A stretch of DNA of 64,000 bases, taken from NCBI RefSeq assembly GCF_013409065.1, contig NZ_JACBZP010000001.1, forward strand, positions 1,302,001-1,366,000, read 5' to 3'. Position numbers and translations under genes: made by a program. This document shows positions 18,081 to 27,463 of the stretch, one piece after another. The stretch comes from Spelaeicoccus albus. Its GTDB lineage: Bacteria; Actinomycetota; Actinomycetes; Actinomycetales; Brevibacteriaceae. Each line of letters opens with the position of its first letter. The stretch's first letter is position 1. The notes under the pieces were generated by a model that did not search any database, was not told the DNA's origin, and worked only from the letters and a program-made list of their open reading frames with translations.

Positions 18081-18920
18081 GTGGTTCTGGTGCTGAGCGA
18101 GTGCGAGACCGAATGGATACGCCGGGCCTTCGGCGTTTCCTCGGTGCGCGTCGTCCGACGACTGGGCGGCGGCCAACATGCCGAAACCTTTGAGGTTGCC
18201 GCCGGCTCCGAGCGCCTCGTCTTCCGTCGTTTTCCGGCAGGCGATGACGCGGTCCTGCGGGAGAGAACCGTGCTAAGCAAATTAGCGTCTCTCGGCGGCA
18301 GCTGTCCGCAACTTGTAGCCGCCGATACGTCTGCGTCATCGCCACGAATACTCACGTCGTACGTGCCCGGCGCCCCTCCGGATCCGGGCCTCGATCCGGC
18401 AGTGCTGGCTGCGGAGTTGGGCCGTACGCTTGCGCGAGTGCATGAGCAGGACGCCGGCGGATTACCGAGTGGCGTTCCGTTTCCCCCGATAGGTGCGGGC
18501 CCTTGCGCTCGCGAGATTAAGAGGCGATGGTCCGACCTCGACATGAGTGAACTTGTGTTTACGCACGGTGACTTCTGGTCGGGCAATACGGTGTGGGACG
18601 GCGTGCGATTGACCGGTGTTGTCGATTGGTCCGGCGCCCACCGCGCTCCGCGCGGGATTGATCTTGCATGGTGCCGTCAGGATCTGGCACTGCTGCACGG
18701 CCGCGGTGATGCGCCGGACGTCTTCCTGGCAGCATACGACGACGCCGCAGGCGTGAAGATCCGACGCATGCGTCTGTGGGATCTGCACGCCGGCGCCAGG
18801 GCCGAGGATCGAGTCGAAGAATGGGCACCGAACTACGAGGGAGTTGCGCGTCCCGATCTCACTGGTGAGCGGCTTCGTGCCCGGCTGGATGCGTGGAACG
18901 ACCACCTGCTGCGCGGGTGA
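18081..18920 (+). CDS. Aminoglycoside phosphotransferase (APH) family protein
   Basis: A 279-residue kinase-fold protein. The catalytic loop is THGDFWSGNTVWDG (HGD at 162-164, Asn169) and the metal-binding segment is VDWSGAHRAPRGIDLAW (Asp182). The N-lobe has RLGGGQHAETFEV as nucleotide-binding loop and LVFRRF with the likely ATP-contacting basic residue. Members phosphorylate small hydroxylated molecules, including antibiotics, choline-like compounds and sugars. It stands alone, directly after the VapC remnant, so context gives no substrate. The start is a GTG with weak ribosome-site support. Confidence 0.75.
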   Translation: MVLVLSECETEWIRRAFGVSSVRVVRRLGGGQHAETFEVAAGSERLVFRRFPAGDDAVLRERTVLSKLASLGGSCPQLVAADTSASSPRILTSYVPGAPPDPGLDPAVLAAELGRTLARVHEQDAGGLPSGVPFPPIGAGPCAREIKRRWSDLDMSELVFTHGDFWSGNTVWDGVRLTGVVDWSGAHRAPRGIDLAWCRQDLALLHGRGDAPDVFLAAYDDAAGVKIRRMRLWDLHAGARAEDRVEEWAPNYEGVARPDLTGERLRARLDAWNDHLLRG

Positions 18921-19044
18921 ATCGGTCGTTCGGCGAATTCGCCCCGGCTCCCGGCAGACATCGAAAACGTCTTGCGGACATCCCTGGAACTGGCCCGGAT
19001 ATCATAAACTGGCCGATCCCCGCCCGCATTTTATGTGAAAATTG

Positions 19045-20442
19045 TCAGGAATGAGACCGCGACGTGACGTGGATTGCCTGCGCTTGCAGGGTGCTACCGA
19101 CGGGTCCTGGATCGATGAATTCATCGCCCTCGATGACGACTTTCCCGTGGCAGATGACCACTTCGGGCCATCCGTGAAAGTTTCGTCCCTCATATGGCGT
19201 GTAATCAGTTGCCATGTGCAAGGCCTCCGAAGTCGCTGTCCTGGTCGATGAATCATCCAGGATGACCAAGTCCGCATCGAATCCGACGCCGATATGACCC
19301 TTGTTCTCAAGACCGTTCAACCGGGCAGGAGCGGTTGAGAATGCGCCGACAAAATCGTTGATGGACATGCCGTGGTCGACGACCAAGGTCGTGAAGGCGA
19401 CGGGTAGTCTCGTTTCGACGCCGGGCAAGCCATTCGGCATTTGCGTAACGTCGTGCGCGCTTTCGGCCTTTTGGCCGGTGGAAAAGCAACAATGGTCGGA
19501 GCCGATCGTGTCGATTTTTCCGATAACCGCACGGGCATTGAGTTCCTCGACGGTTGCGGAGTCTCGTAACGGCGGGCAGCAGACGAAGCGTTCGGGGTGG
19601 ACGTCCGAATACTTCTCATCAGTCAACGAAAGATAGTGCGGACAGACTTCTGAATGGGCCGCGACGCCATGATCGCGGGCAGCAGACACGAGATCGACCG
19701 CTTCTCCCGTCGTTTGGTGAACGAAGTAGACCGGGGAGTCCGCATAGCGTGCAAGGTCGATAGTTTCACTCACGGCTGCCAGTTCTGCAATGGCCGGCCG
19801 TGTCTGCGGCATGCTGGCAGCGTCGAGCTTCGACAGCTCCCGCATTTTGTGCTGTGAGTCTTCGACAAAATGATTCGCTTCAGCATGCACATACGGCATT
19901 CCGCCGTATTGCTTCAAACTACGCATCACGTCGAGTATGGTCTGCTTGCTAGCCATAACTTCGCCACGATACGTCGTGAAGAGTTTGACCGTCCGTACAC
20001 CGAGTTCGACCATTTGTGCGACCAGCTTGGAAACCGGCGACTCGGGTTCGACGATGCAGCCGTGAAAAGCCACGCTGCTGCGGGCATTCGCCGCCAGGGC
20101 TTGACGGTCGCGTAGCACGGCAACGGGGTTTTCATCTGGCTGCGGAATCGCAAAGTCGACGATAGTGGTGGTTCCACCAAAAAGCGCGGCAGTACTCGCG
20201 CTTTGATAATCGTCCAAGCCGGCATAGGTACCCAAGCGTTGACCCACGTGGCAATGCGGATCAACGCCGCCGGGAAATATCATTCTCCCAGCGGCGTCGA
20301 TTGAACGGTCACTGGGCGGAAGGAGAACTTCCGGGTGCAAAAGTTCTCTGATGATCCCATTGGATATGGCAATGTTCATGGCGACGGTCTTGTCGGAATT
20401 GACAACGACCCCGCCGTGTATTACGAGATCATATTTCTCCAT
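19045..20442 (-). CDS. Dihydropyrimidinase / hydantoinase family amidohydrolase
   Basis: A 465-residue cyclic-amide hydrolase. The metal motif is GGVDPHCHVGQ (H63 and H65), the carbamylated lysine is expected at K152 in RTVKLFTTYRG, and GTTTIVDFAIPQP, YFVHQT, AAHSEVCPHYLSLT and TIGSDHCCF follow in the normal order. The family opens dihydrouracil, hydantoin or allantoin rings. It is the last gene of a four-gene minus-strand operon (MFS, PuuE-like, cupin, this), its start overlapping the cupin gene by 14 bases. The operon therefore holds two unrelated ring-opening or ureide hydrolase folds. Confidence 0.82.
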   Translation of the reverse strand: MEKYDLVIHGGVVVNSDKTVAMNIAISNGIIRELLHPEVLLPPSDRSIDAAGRMIFPGGVDPHCHVGQRLGTYAGLDDYQSASTAALFGGTTTIVDFAIPQPDENPVAVLRDRQALAANARSSVAFHGCIVEPESPVSKLVAQMVELGVRTVKLFTTYRGEVMASKQTILDVMRSLKQYGGMPYVHAEANHFVEDSQHKMRELSKLDAASMPQTRPAIAELAAVSETIDLARYADSPVYFVHQTTGEAVDLVSAARDHGVAAHSEVCPHYLSLTDEKYSDVHPERFVCCPPLRDSATVEELNARAVIGKIDTIGSDHCCFSTGQKAESAHDVTQMPNGLPGVETRLPVAFTTLVVDHGMSINDFVGAFSTAPARLNGLENKGHIGVGFDADLVILDDSSTRTATSEALHMATDYTPYEGRNFHGWPEVVICHGKVVIEGDEFIDPGPVGSTLQAQAIHVTSRSHS

Positions 20443-20848
20443 CGTCCTCGTCCTTTCTGGCTTCGGTGTTCGTTAATGTGCGCGTTCGGCTCGGTGGCCG
20501 GTTCGAATGCGGAAAGGAAAAGACCGAGATGATTTCCTCGGAACCGGTGTTGACGATCCGATGCCATATGCCACTTGGTATGTACAGTGCCTCGCCTGTG
20601 GTAAACGGCATCGCCGCGGAACCGCTTCGCAATTCGCCGGACCCGGAGCCGACGTACATGACCTCGGCTGTCTCGTGGGACATCTCGGTGAGAGTGTCCG
20701 GTGACCCCGCCGCAATACGGGCGACTCCGAGACAGCAGTCAATATTCGCTTGCACCTCGTGATCGAGCAGCATGCCACCGGTCGGTGATTCTGCTTGCGG
20801 CGGTAGCCGACGTTTTATCACGCCTTCCGGAAGCTCGTCGGGACTCAT
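20429..20848 (-). CDS. Cupin domain protein
   Basis: A 139-residue single-domain cupin. The first cupin motif is represented by MSHETAEVMYVGSGSGELR (H, E ligands and G-x-G turn) and the second by LYIPSGIWHRIVNTG (P-x-G-x-x-H-x-x-x-N). In ureide pathways small cupins act as ureidoglycine aminohydrolase or ureidoglycolate lyase helpers, so a role in that chemistry is possible. Its start codon immediately abuts the stop of the PuuE-like gene and its end overlaps the hydantoinase, so translation is coupled. Confidence 0.75.
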   Translation of the reverse strand: MSPDELPEGVIKRRLPPQAESPTGGMLLDHEVQANIDCCLGVARIAAGSPDTLTEMSHETAEVMYVGSGSGELRSGSAAMPFTTGEALYIPSGIWHRIVNTGSEEIISVFSFPHSNRPPSRTRTLTNTEARKDEDDGEI

Positions 20849-21754
20849 TCAGACCACCCCTTCGCTGTGCAATTTGTGCCACCAGTCAGCGATCTCGGAG
20901 CGAGTCGTGATCCAGACATCGGAAAATTGTTGCGCATACTGGATGAATTCCCGTAGCGCACCGATGCGGCCGGGGCGTCCGATGACGCGGCAATGTAATC
21001 CGATCGACATCATTCGAGGCGTGGTCTGGGATTCGCTGTGCAATTCGTTGAAACTGTCTTTCATGTACGCAAGGAAGTCATCAGACGTTGACGCGTTTCC
21101 GGTCCACCATTGCAAGTCATTCACATCCGCGGTGTACGGAACGACCAGGTGCTCTTGTCTGTCAACATCGACGAAAAAGGGGACATCGTCGTTGTAACTA
21201 TCCGAGTCGTACGAAAACCCACCGTCTTCAACGACAAGGTTTCGGGTGTTCACGCTCGGACCGAAGCGGCAATACCATCCGCGTGGTCGAGCGCCAATTA
21301 GATCTTCGAACAGGTCGATCGCTTCGCGCATGTGTTGTCGCTCGGTTTCTTCGTCCAGTCGAAAGATCTCCTCCCACCGAAGGCCATGACTGCACACTTC
21401 ATGGTCGGACGTCGCTACCTTCCGTACCAGCGGCGGATTGAGTCTCAGTGCCTCCGCGCAGGTGAAGAGAGTCGCGCGGACGCCGAGCTCGTCAAGGACG
21501 CGAAGGATCCTCCAGATGCCGACTCGTGAACCATACTCGTACATGGACTCCATCGCGAGATCACGCACCGTCGATGGAACGGGCGACTTACCCCACTCGG
21601 TGTCTGACTCCTGCGCGTCGTCGCCGTACCAGTGGCTGCGCTCGGAACCTTCCTCGTAGTTCACGACAATCGAAAGTGCCAGCTTTTTGCCATCCGGCCA
21701 TTCGGCGGTCGGCGGATTACCGCCGTAGCCGACGAGGTCGCGGTCAGTAGTCAT
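20849..21754 (-). CDS. PuuE-like polysaccharide-deacetylase-fold hydrolase
   Basis: A 301-residue NodB-fold protein of the allantoinase PuuE group. It starts DLVGYGGNPPTAEWPDGKK, has LALSIVVNYEEGSE (in place of the usual N-x-E-x-G block), YEYGSRVGIWRILRVLDELG, CSHGLRWEEI (His pair region) and GWYCRFGPSVNTRNLV, all typical of PuuE rather than of true chitin deacetylases. PuuE opens the allantoin ring without metal help in other bacteria. Here the family is broad, and a related cyclic or linear amide is possible. Neighbours support ureide or pyrimidine catabolism. Confidence 0.75.
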   Translation of the reverse strand: MTTDRDLVGYGGNPPTAEWPDGKKLALSIVVNYEEGSERSHWYGDDAQESDTEWGKSPVPSTVRDLAMESMYEYGSRVGIWRILRVLDELGVRATLFTCAEALRLNPPLVRKVATSDHEVCSHGLRWEEIFRLDEETERQHMREAIDLFEDLIGARPRGWYCRFGPSVNTRNLVVEDGGFSYDSDSYNDDVPFFVDVDRQEHLVVPYTADVNDLQWWTGNASTSDDFLAYMKDSFNELHSESQTTPRMMSIGLHCRVIGRPGRIGALREFIQYAQQFSDVWITTRSEIADWWHKLHSEGVV

Positions 21755-21798
21755 ATTGATTGCTCCTCTCGCGGTAACCCCGCGTTGCGACGATCCGT

Positions 21799-23214
21799 TT
21801 AAGCATCGCTCGCGATTTGTTCGAGTGACTTTTTGTGCGTCTCCGGGCCAAAGATCGCTGCGATCGCGAAGACGGCGTACATGACGGCGATGATGACAAA
21901 GAGCGTCGAGCTCAGATCCTTATCGATGAGACGACCGGCGAACGCTGGAAAGATCGAAGCCGCCGCAAGACCTATTGCGGTGCCGACTCCGGTTCCTATA
22001 CCGCGCAGACGGGTCGGGTAGATCTCCGGGTTGTACAGCCAGACCGAGGTATTCAAGATCATGTACGCGAGCGATGCGAGCATGCCGAATACGATCATGG
22101 CTATCGAGGAGGCACTGAAGCCAAACCCAACGGATGTGATGATGGCGACGATCGCACAGCCCACGAAGACAAGTCGCCGCGGGAAATAGAACGCAAATGT
22201 GGCCGCCAATATGGCGCCAGCCAGGCTGCCGACGTTGATAAGCGAAGCAAAGGTGAGGCTGAAGTCCTTGCTGATGCCCCGACTGACGAGAATTGATGGC
22301 ATAAGGCTTGTAACGGCGACCTGAGCGGGGAATGTCGTTATTTCGAGAATCCACAGGACAACCGTGCGGCGAAGAAGCCCGCCTTTAAACATCTCCGAAA
22401 TTCGTACCTTTTCGCGAGTGAGCGTCTTTCCTTCCTCGCCGGAAATGTACCTCGTGATATTCAGATTTTTGACGGGATGCAGTTTTCCGGTCGCAAGCTG
22501 GGATAAAACCCGGTTGGCGCGACCTATTTGACCGGTACTGACCAAGAATCGCGGAGTCTCCGGCAGATACCGACGGAAATAGAATACGAAAAGAGCCGGG
22601 ATAATCAGTATCCCGAGGAGATATCGCCAGGCAGTCGAATCGCCCCCCAAGAATGGGCTGAGTGGACCGAGGATCAGCGTGGCCAATCCTCCGGCGACAA
22701 AGATCCCGATTCCGCCGGCCGAGATGTTCACCCACCCAAGCGCCGTCCCCCTTGCACGCGTTGGCGTGACTTCTGAGACCAACGTTAACGCCGCGCTCAT
22801 TTCGCCGCCAAGACCGAGCCCGACCGCCACTCGCGCGACGAGAAGAAAATCGTAATTGGGGGCGAACGCCGAAACCAACCCGCCGACCGTGAACAACAAT
22901 AGGTTGTACATGTATGTGATGCGTCGCCCATACAGATCGCTCGAAATACCCGCGATGATGGACCCGACCGCGAGTCCGCCGAACGTCGCTGTCGTCAACA
23001 GCCCAACTTGGGCGGTACTGATATCCCAATTGTCCATCAGAAATGGGCCGGCGTATCCGACGTTATACTGCTCGATAGCGTCGAAAAGCATGCCGAATCC
23101 GACGAGCAATAATATTAAAACGTGGTTTCGTTGAAAGCGTATACCGTCAACGGCTGTAGTTAGTTGATCGTAAACCAGTCGAGTATCGTCTGAATTCTTA
23201 TTGGTGTCAGACAT
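21799..23214 (-). CDS. MFS transporter, sugar-porter-like
   Basis: A 471-residue 12-helix transporter. FGMLFDAIEQYNVGYAGPFL marks the first helix and GISSDLYGRRITYMYN the MFS loop motif; ARVAVGLGLGGEMSAALTLVSEVTPTRARG is the strong R-x-x-x-G-x-G-x-G-G helix-4/5 signature of organic-anion or aromatic-acid porters. It is the first gene of the hydantoinase operon (45 bases upstream of the PuuE-like gene) and is likely to import the ring compound. Its codon use appears less GC-extreme than the flanking arginine and mandelate units, hinting at separate origin. Confidence 0.83.
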   Translation of the reverse strand: MSDTNKNSDDTRLVYDQLTTAVDGIRFQRNHVLILLLVGFGMLFDAIEQYNVGYAGPFLMDNWDISTAQVGLLTTATFGGLAVGSIIAGISSDLYGRRITYMYNLLLFTVGGLVSAFAPNYDFLLVARVAVGLGLGGEMSAALTLVSEVTPTRARGTALGWVNISAGGIGIFVAGGLATLILGPLSPFLGGDSTAWRYLLGILIIPALFVFYFRRYLPETPRFLVSTGQIGRANRVLSQLATGKLHPVKNLNITRYISGEEGKTLTREKVRISEMFKGGLLRRTVVLWILEITTFPAQVAVTSLMPSILVSRGISKDFSLTFASLINVGSLAGAILAATFAFYFPRRLVFVGCAIVAIITSVGFGFSASSIAMIVFGMLASLAYMILNTSVWLYNPEIYPTRLRGIGTGVGTAIGLAAASIFPAFAGRLIDKDLSSTLFVIIAVMYAVFAIAAIFGPETHKKSLEQIASDA

Positions 23215-23317
23215 TGTTTGGACATCCTCGCCGATGTTGTTGGATATATATTTCGTATTGTTTTCGTTATGGATTACACTTATGTCGGTTTAGCGTGATC
23301 AAGTCGGGATCGGTCGG

Positions 23318-24775
23318 TTAGAACGGATACTCGGCGATGGTCGGGCGCACCGTCAGCCACTGGATTTCGGTGAACGCGTCGATATTGGCCGCTGCGCCGC
23401 CGAATCGGGAGCCGGTTCCGGACGCGCCCACCCCGCCGAACGGGGCATTTGCCTCGTCCGACACCGTTTGCTCGTTGATGTGCACCTTGCCGGACTCGAC
23501 CCGGTCGGCGACCTCCATCGCGGCGCCGACATCGCCGAGCACGCCGACGGACAGGCCGTATTCGTTGTCGTTGACGATCTTCACGGCCTCGTCGACGGTC
23601 GAGAACTTCATGACGGGCGCGACCGGGCCAAAAATCTCGTCCGTCCACGCCCGGTTGGACGGCGCGACGTCGGCCAACACCGTCGGCTTGTAGTACGGGC
23701 CCTCGGCGCTGCCACCTGCGGCCACCCGGGCGCCGCCTTGGAGGGCGTCCGCGACAATTTCGTCGATCTTTGCGAGCTGTCCCGCGTCGATGATGGGGCC
23801 AAGCGCGACATCGCCGGACGCCGGGTCGCCGACCGGCAGGTTGCGCGCCTTCTCGGCCAGCGCGGCCACGTAGTCGTCGTAGACGGATTCGTGCACGAGG
23901 TGCCGGCCGGACGTCATGCAGATCTGTCCTTGGTGCATGAACGATCCGAAAGCACCGGCGGACGCCGCGGCTGCCACCTCCGCGCCGGGCAGCACGACGA
24001 GCGCGTTATTGCCGCCCAGCTCCAGATGGGCGCGTTTGAGGCTGCGCCCGGCTGCTTCGCCGACGGCCCGGCCGGCTGCCGTGGATCCGGTGAATGAGAT
24101 GACGCGCACCTCGTCGGCGGCCGTGACGGCGGTGCCGGTCTCGCGGCCGCCCGGCAGCAGGGAGAGCAGGCCCTCCGGCAGCCCGGCTTCTTCAAACACG
24201 CGCATCAGCGTGACGCCGCCGCACACGGCCGTCCGAGGATCCGGCTTGAGCAACACGGCGTTGCCCAGCGCAAGCGCGGGCGCGACCGACCGGATGGACA
24301 GGATGAGCGGAAAGTTGAACGGCGCGATCACCGAGACCACTCCGGAGGGCCGGCGCCGGGCGAACGACCACCGGTTCTCGTTCGAGGTCAGCACGTCGCC
24401 CGCCGGGTGCGAGGGCAGAGCGGCGGCTTCGTAGCATTCCTGCGCGGCGATGTGGGTTTCCATCGCGGCTTTGGCGCGGATGCCGCCGGACTCGCGGATG
24501 ATCCAGTCCTGGATCTCGTCGGCGTGCTGCTCCCACAGATCGCCGGCGCGTCGCAGCACGGCGGCCCGCTCTTCCGGCGATGTCGCGGCCCAGACGATTT
24601 GCGCCCGGGCAGCCTCGGATGCGGCCTTCCGGACGTCGTCCGGCGTTGCCGTGCCGATCCGGCCGAGTTCATTGCCGGTGGCCGGTTCGATGACGGGCTG
24701 GGCCGGCCCGCTGCCGACATGCCAGCCGCCGGAGAAGATATTGCCGGTCCAGGTTGCCGGATCGAGGAATGTCAT
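23318..24775 (-). CDS. Aldehyde dehydrogenase, benzaldehyde dehydrogenase-type
   Basis: A 485-residue NAD(P)-dependent enzyme. The active-site Glu is E252 in HLELGGNNALVVL and the nucleophile is C286 in HQGQICMTSGR; the cofactor motif is ISFTGSTAAGR (226-236). The Q-I-C-M-T/S-x-x-R context is characteristic of benzaldehyde and vanillin dehydrogenases. It lies 27 bases downstream of a benzoylformate decarboxylase, whose product is benzaldehyde, so oxidation of benzaldehyde to benzoate is the probable role. Benzoate ring-cleavage genes are not in the window. Confidence 0.83.
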   Translation of the reverse strand: MTFLDPATWTGNIFSGGWHVGSGPAQPVIEPATGNELGRIGTATPDDVRKAASEAARAQIVWAATSPEERAAVLRRAGDLWEQHADEIQDWIIRESGGIRAKAAMETHIAAQECYEAAALPSHPAGDVLTSNENRWSFARRRPSGVVSVIAPFNFPLILSIRSVAPALALGNAVLLKPDPRTAVCGGVTLMRVFEEAGLPEGLLSLLPGGRETGTAVTAADEVRVISFTGSTAAGRAVGEAAGRSLKRAHLELGGNNALVVLPGAEVAAAASAGAFGSFMHQGQICMTSGRHLVHESVYDDYVAALAEKARNLPVGDPASGDVALGPIIDAGQLAKIDEIVADALQGGARVAAGGSAEGPYYKPTVLADVAPSNRAWTDEIFGPVAPVMKFSTVDEAVKIVNDNEYGLSVGVLGDVGAAMEVADRVESGKVHINEQTVSDEANAPFGGVGASGTGSRFGGAAANIDAFTEIQWLTVRPTIAEYPF

Positions 24776-24802
24776 GCGGTCTCCTTTAGCAAAGCGAAAA
24801 AG

Positions 24803-26398
24803 TCAGTCTTCAAACGGCGACACGGTGGCGATCGGCACGTCCAGCAGCACGGGCGAGGTGCCGGCCAGAGCGGCGGTGAAGCGGTCGATGAATTCGTCGG
24901 CTGTCGGCGTCCGGTGCGCGTCGACGCCGTAGCCCGCGGCCAGGGAGCAGAAGTCGATATCGGGAACGTCGAGTCCGGGGGCGTCGGTGGCGTCCAGTTT
25001 GCCGGCGAAGGCCCGCAGTGCGCCGTAAGTGCCGTTGTTCAGCACGATGATGACGACGGGCAGGTTCCATTGGGCGGCCGTCCAGAGCGCGCTGAGTCCG
25101 TAGTTGGCCGAGCCGTCGCCGACAAGTCCGATGACGCGGCGTCCGGGGTCGGCCAATTGCACGCCGACAGCGGCCGGCAGCCCGAAGCCGAGGCCGCCCG
25201 AGGCGGGAAAATAGTAGCTGCCGGGGCTGTCGAATTCGATCCGGTCCCACACTTCGGAGACCGTGGACGTGGCCTCGTTGACGTAGACGGCGTCGGCCGG
25301 GGCGTGGGCGTTGATCGCGTCGAACACGGCGCCGGGAGTGAGGACGCCGTCGACGGCCGGTGCCGGTGCGGGCCGCTCGCGCGGGGCGGGCATCGGCCGG
25401 CCGGACGCCGGGACGGCGGCGGCCAGCGACTCGAGTGCCGACCGGATGTCGACGACGACGGCGCTGCCCATCGGCGCGCGGGCGGCTTCGCCGGGATCGC
25501 AGGTGAGGTGGAGCAGTTCCGCGCCGTCGGGGAGGTACCGGCCGGGATCGTATTCGTGGTAGCGGAACACCGGGGCGCCGATAACGATGATCAGGTCGTG
25601 GCCGTCGAGTTTGCGGGTAATGCCGTCGACGGCGGCGGGCAGGACGCCGCGGAAGCAGGGGTGCCGATTCGGGAACGGGCAGCGCGGTGCGGACGGCGCG
25701 ACCCAGACGGGGGCGCTGAGAGCTTCGGCCAGCCGGACGGCGGAGTCGTTGGCGCGGGCGGAGTCGACGTCGGGGCCGAGTACGAGGACCGGGTTGTTGG
25801 CGGCGGTCAGCGTCGCGGTGAGGTCGGCGAGCTGGTCGGTTGTGAAGGCGCCGGCCCGGCTGACGGTGCGGGCGGCGAGATGTTCGGCGGCGATGCCGGC
25901 GTCGGTGGCCCAGTCGTCGTACGGCACCGAGACGTAGACGGGCCCTTGCGGATCGGCGGACGCCGTGAAGACGGCCTGGCTCAGCGTGCGGACGACGTCG
26001 GAGGGGTCGGCGGGTTCGCTGCTCCATTTGACCAGTGGGCGGGGGAGCGTCGGCGCGTCGACGTTGGAGAGCATCACTTCTTGGCCAATGGTGGACCGGA
26101 CCTGCTGGCCGGCGGTGATGACCAGCGGAGTGTGGGAGTACCAGGCGTTGGTCAGAGCGCCCATGGCGTTGCCGGTACCGGCGGCGGCGTGCAAGTTGAC
26201 GAACGCGGGGCGGCCGGTAGCTTGCGCGTACCCGTCGGCCATGCCGGCGACGGCGCCCTCGTGCAGCCCGAGCACGTAGCGGAAGTCGCTCGGAAGACCG
26301 GCGAGGAAGGGCAGCTCGTTCGAGCCCGGGTTGCCGAAGAGGGTGGTGAGCCCGTGGCGCCGCAGCAGTTCGAACGTGGCTTCTTTAACGGTCGTCAT
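24803..26398 (-). CDS. mdlC: Benzoylformate decarboxylase
   Basis: A 531-residue ThDP enzyme that converts benzoylformate to benzaldehyde and CO2 in the mandelate pathway. The catalytic residues of the Pseudomonas putida enzyme are conserved at the same numbers: Ser26 (NPGSNELP), Glu47 (GLHEGAV), His70 (NLHAAAG) and His281 (FRYHEYDPG). PRPLVKWSSEPA and VYVSVPYDDW are also family markers, and GDGSANYGLSAL near the C-terminus is the ThDP motif. It precedes the benzaldehyde dehydrogenase in a two-gene operon divergent from a LysR regulator. No mandelate dehydrogenase is present nearby, so benzoylformate may come from elsewhere. Confidence 0.9.
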   Translation of the reverse strand: MTTVKEATFELLRRHGLTTLFGNPGSNELPFLAGLPSDFRYVLGLHEGAVAGMADGYAQATGRPAFVNLHAAAGTGNAMGALTNAWYSHTPLVITAGQQVRSTIGQEVMLSNVDAPTLPRPLVKWSSEPADPSDVVRTLSQAVFTASADPQGPVYVSVPYDDWATDAGIAAEHLAARTVSRAGAFTTDQLADLTATLTAANNPVLVLGPDVDSARANDSAVRLAEALSAPVWVAPSAPRCPFPNRHPCFRGVLPAAVDGITRKLDGHDLIIVIGAPVFRYHEYDPGRYLPDGAELLHLTCDPGEAARAPMGSAVVVDIRSALESLAAAVPASGRPMPAPRERPAPAPAVDGVLTPGAVFDAINAHAPADAVYVNEATSTVSEVWDRIEFDSPGSYYFPASGGLGFGLPAAVGVQLADPGRRVIGLVGDGSANYGLSALWTAAQWNLPVVIIVLNNGTYGALRAFAGKLDATDAPGLDVPDIDFCSLAAGYGVDAHRTPTADEFIDRFTAALAGTSPVLLDVPIATVSPFED

Positions 26399-26485
26399 TG
26401 TGTCCTTGCAGTGGAGTGGATCGGGGGAGACGGGGGTGTGACTGGCGTGTGACTCCCGTCACTCCACAGTAAGAACGAAGTATCA

Positions 26486-26500
26486 ATTGATCCAATCAAT
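26486..26500. promoter_or_regulatory. LysR-type binding site candidate
   Basis: ATTGAT-cca-ATCAAT is a perfect inverted repeat with the T-N11-A form expected for LysR proteins. It lies in the 135-base gap between mdlC and the divergent lysR gene, 34 bases before the latter. Confidence 0.5.
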
Positions 26501-26533
26501 AGTTTTGTTAATACGAATAGACGTTCTTTATCT

Positions 26534-27463
26534 ATGCTGGAAGACATGTCCGCATTGGAGCTCAATCTCATCCGCACGTTTACTGCCATTTACGAGACGG
26601 GCAGCGTCACGGAGGCATCGACGATGTTGTCGGTGACGCAGCCGTCGGTCAGTTATGGGTTGGCGCGGCTGCGTAAGCAGCTTGCGGATCCGTTATTCGT
26701 GCGAAGCGGGACGACGATGGCACCGACGGATCGGGCGGTCGAACTGTATCCGACGTTGAGCCGGGCGGTGTCGGCGATCGATGCCGCGGTCGGCGGCGAC
26801 GAGCAGTTCGACCCGGCGACGTCGCGGCGGATGTTCCGGCTGTGCCTGTCGGATTTGGGAGAGTTTTCGTTTCTGCCGGCCATCTTGTCGCGGTTGCGCC
26901 GGGAGGCACCGGACGTCGCAATCGACGTGGTGCCGATGGAGATCGACCAGGTGCGCGGCTGGCTGCGGCACGGCAGTATCGACGCCGCCATTGCCAGCAT
27001 CCCGCTGCCTGGGCTGCGGCAGCGCAAGATCCTGACAAGTGACAGGTATGTGTGCATGGTCCCGGAAAGCTGGGCCGGAGCCGGCTCGCATGAGCCGTTG
27101 AGTGTGGACGAGTTCCAGTCGCTGCGGCACGTGGTGATCGATCAGGAGTCGGGTCATCACCAAGTGGACGAGGCGATCGAGGCGGCGCGGCTTGAGCGGC
27201 GGACGGTGCTGAAGCTACGGCATTTCGCGGTGTTGCCCGGGCTGATGGCGAACAGCGACATCGCGGCGATCGTGCCGTTGCAGGTTGCCGAGCAGTTCAC
27301 CCAGTCGTGGCCCGTCGTCATCCGGGAACTGCCGATCGACATTCCGACGTTCGACGTCAGCCTGTACTGGAACGATGCCACGTCGGAGTCAAAGGCCAGC
27401 CGGTGGTTCCTCGAGTTGTTGAACCGGTCGCTCGGTTCGGCTGGTGCCAATTCCGGCGGGTGA
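26534..27463 (+). CDS. LysR family transcriptional regulator
   Basis: A 309-residue regulator with an N-terminal winged HTH: LNLIRTFTAIYETGSVTEAS, VTQPSVSYGLARLRKQ and DPLFVRSG are the standard LysR blocks (residues about 9-67). The remaining 240 residues form the periplasmic-binding-like effector domain. It is divergent from mdlC and the benzaldehyde dehydrogenase and probably activates them in response to an aromatic acid such as benzoylformate (inference). Two in-frame ATGs, 26534 and 26546, are possible; neither has a strong ribosome site. Confidence 0.87.
   Translation: MLEDMSALELNLIRTFTAIYETGSVTEASTMLSVTQPSVSYGLARLRKQLADPLFVRSGTTMAPTDRAVELYPTLSRAVSAIDAAVGGDEQFDPATSRRMFRLCLSDLGEFSFLPAILSRLRREAPDVAIDVVPMEIDQVRGWLRHGSIDAAIASIPLPGLRQRKILTSDRYVCMVPESWAGAGSHEPLSVDEFQSLRHVVIDQESGHHQVDEAIEAARLERRTVLKLRHFAVLPGLMANSDIAAIVPLQVAEQFTQSWPVVIRELPIDIPTFDVSLYWNDATSESKASRWFLELLNRSLGSAGANSGG

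Noticed and set aside
24407-26452. A 681-codon open frame on the plus strand opposite mdlC and the benzaldehyde dehydrogenase
   Set aside because: It is a GC-rich antisense shadow; its translation is low-complexity (Gly, Arg, Val-rich) without motifs, while the minus-strand genes carry full catalytic signatures.
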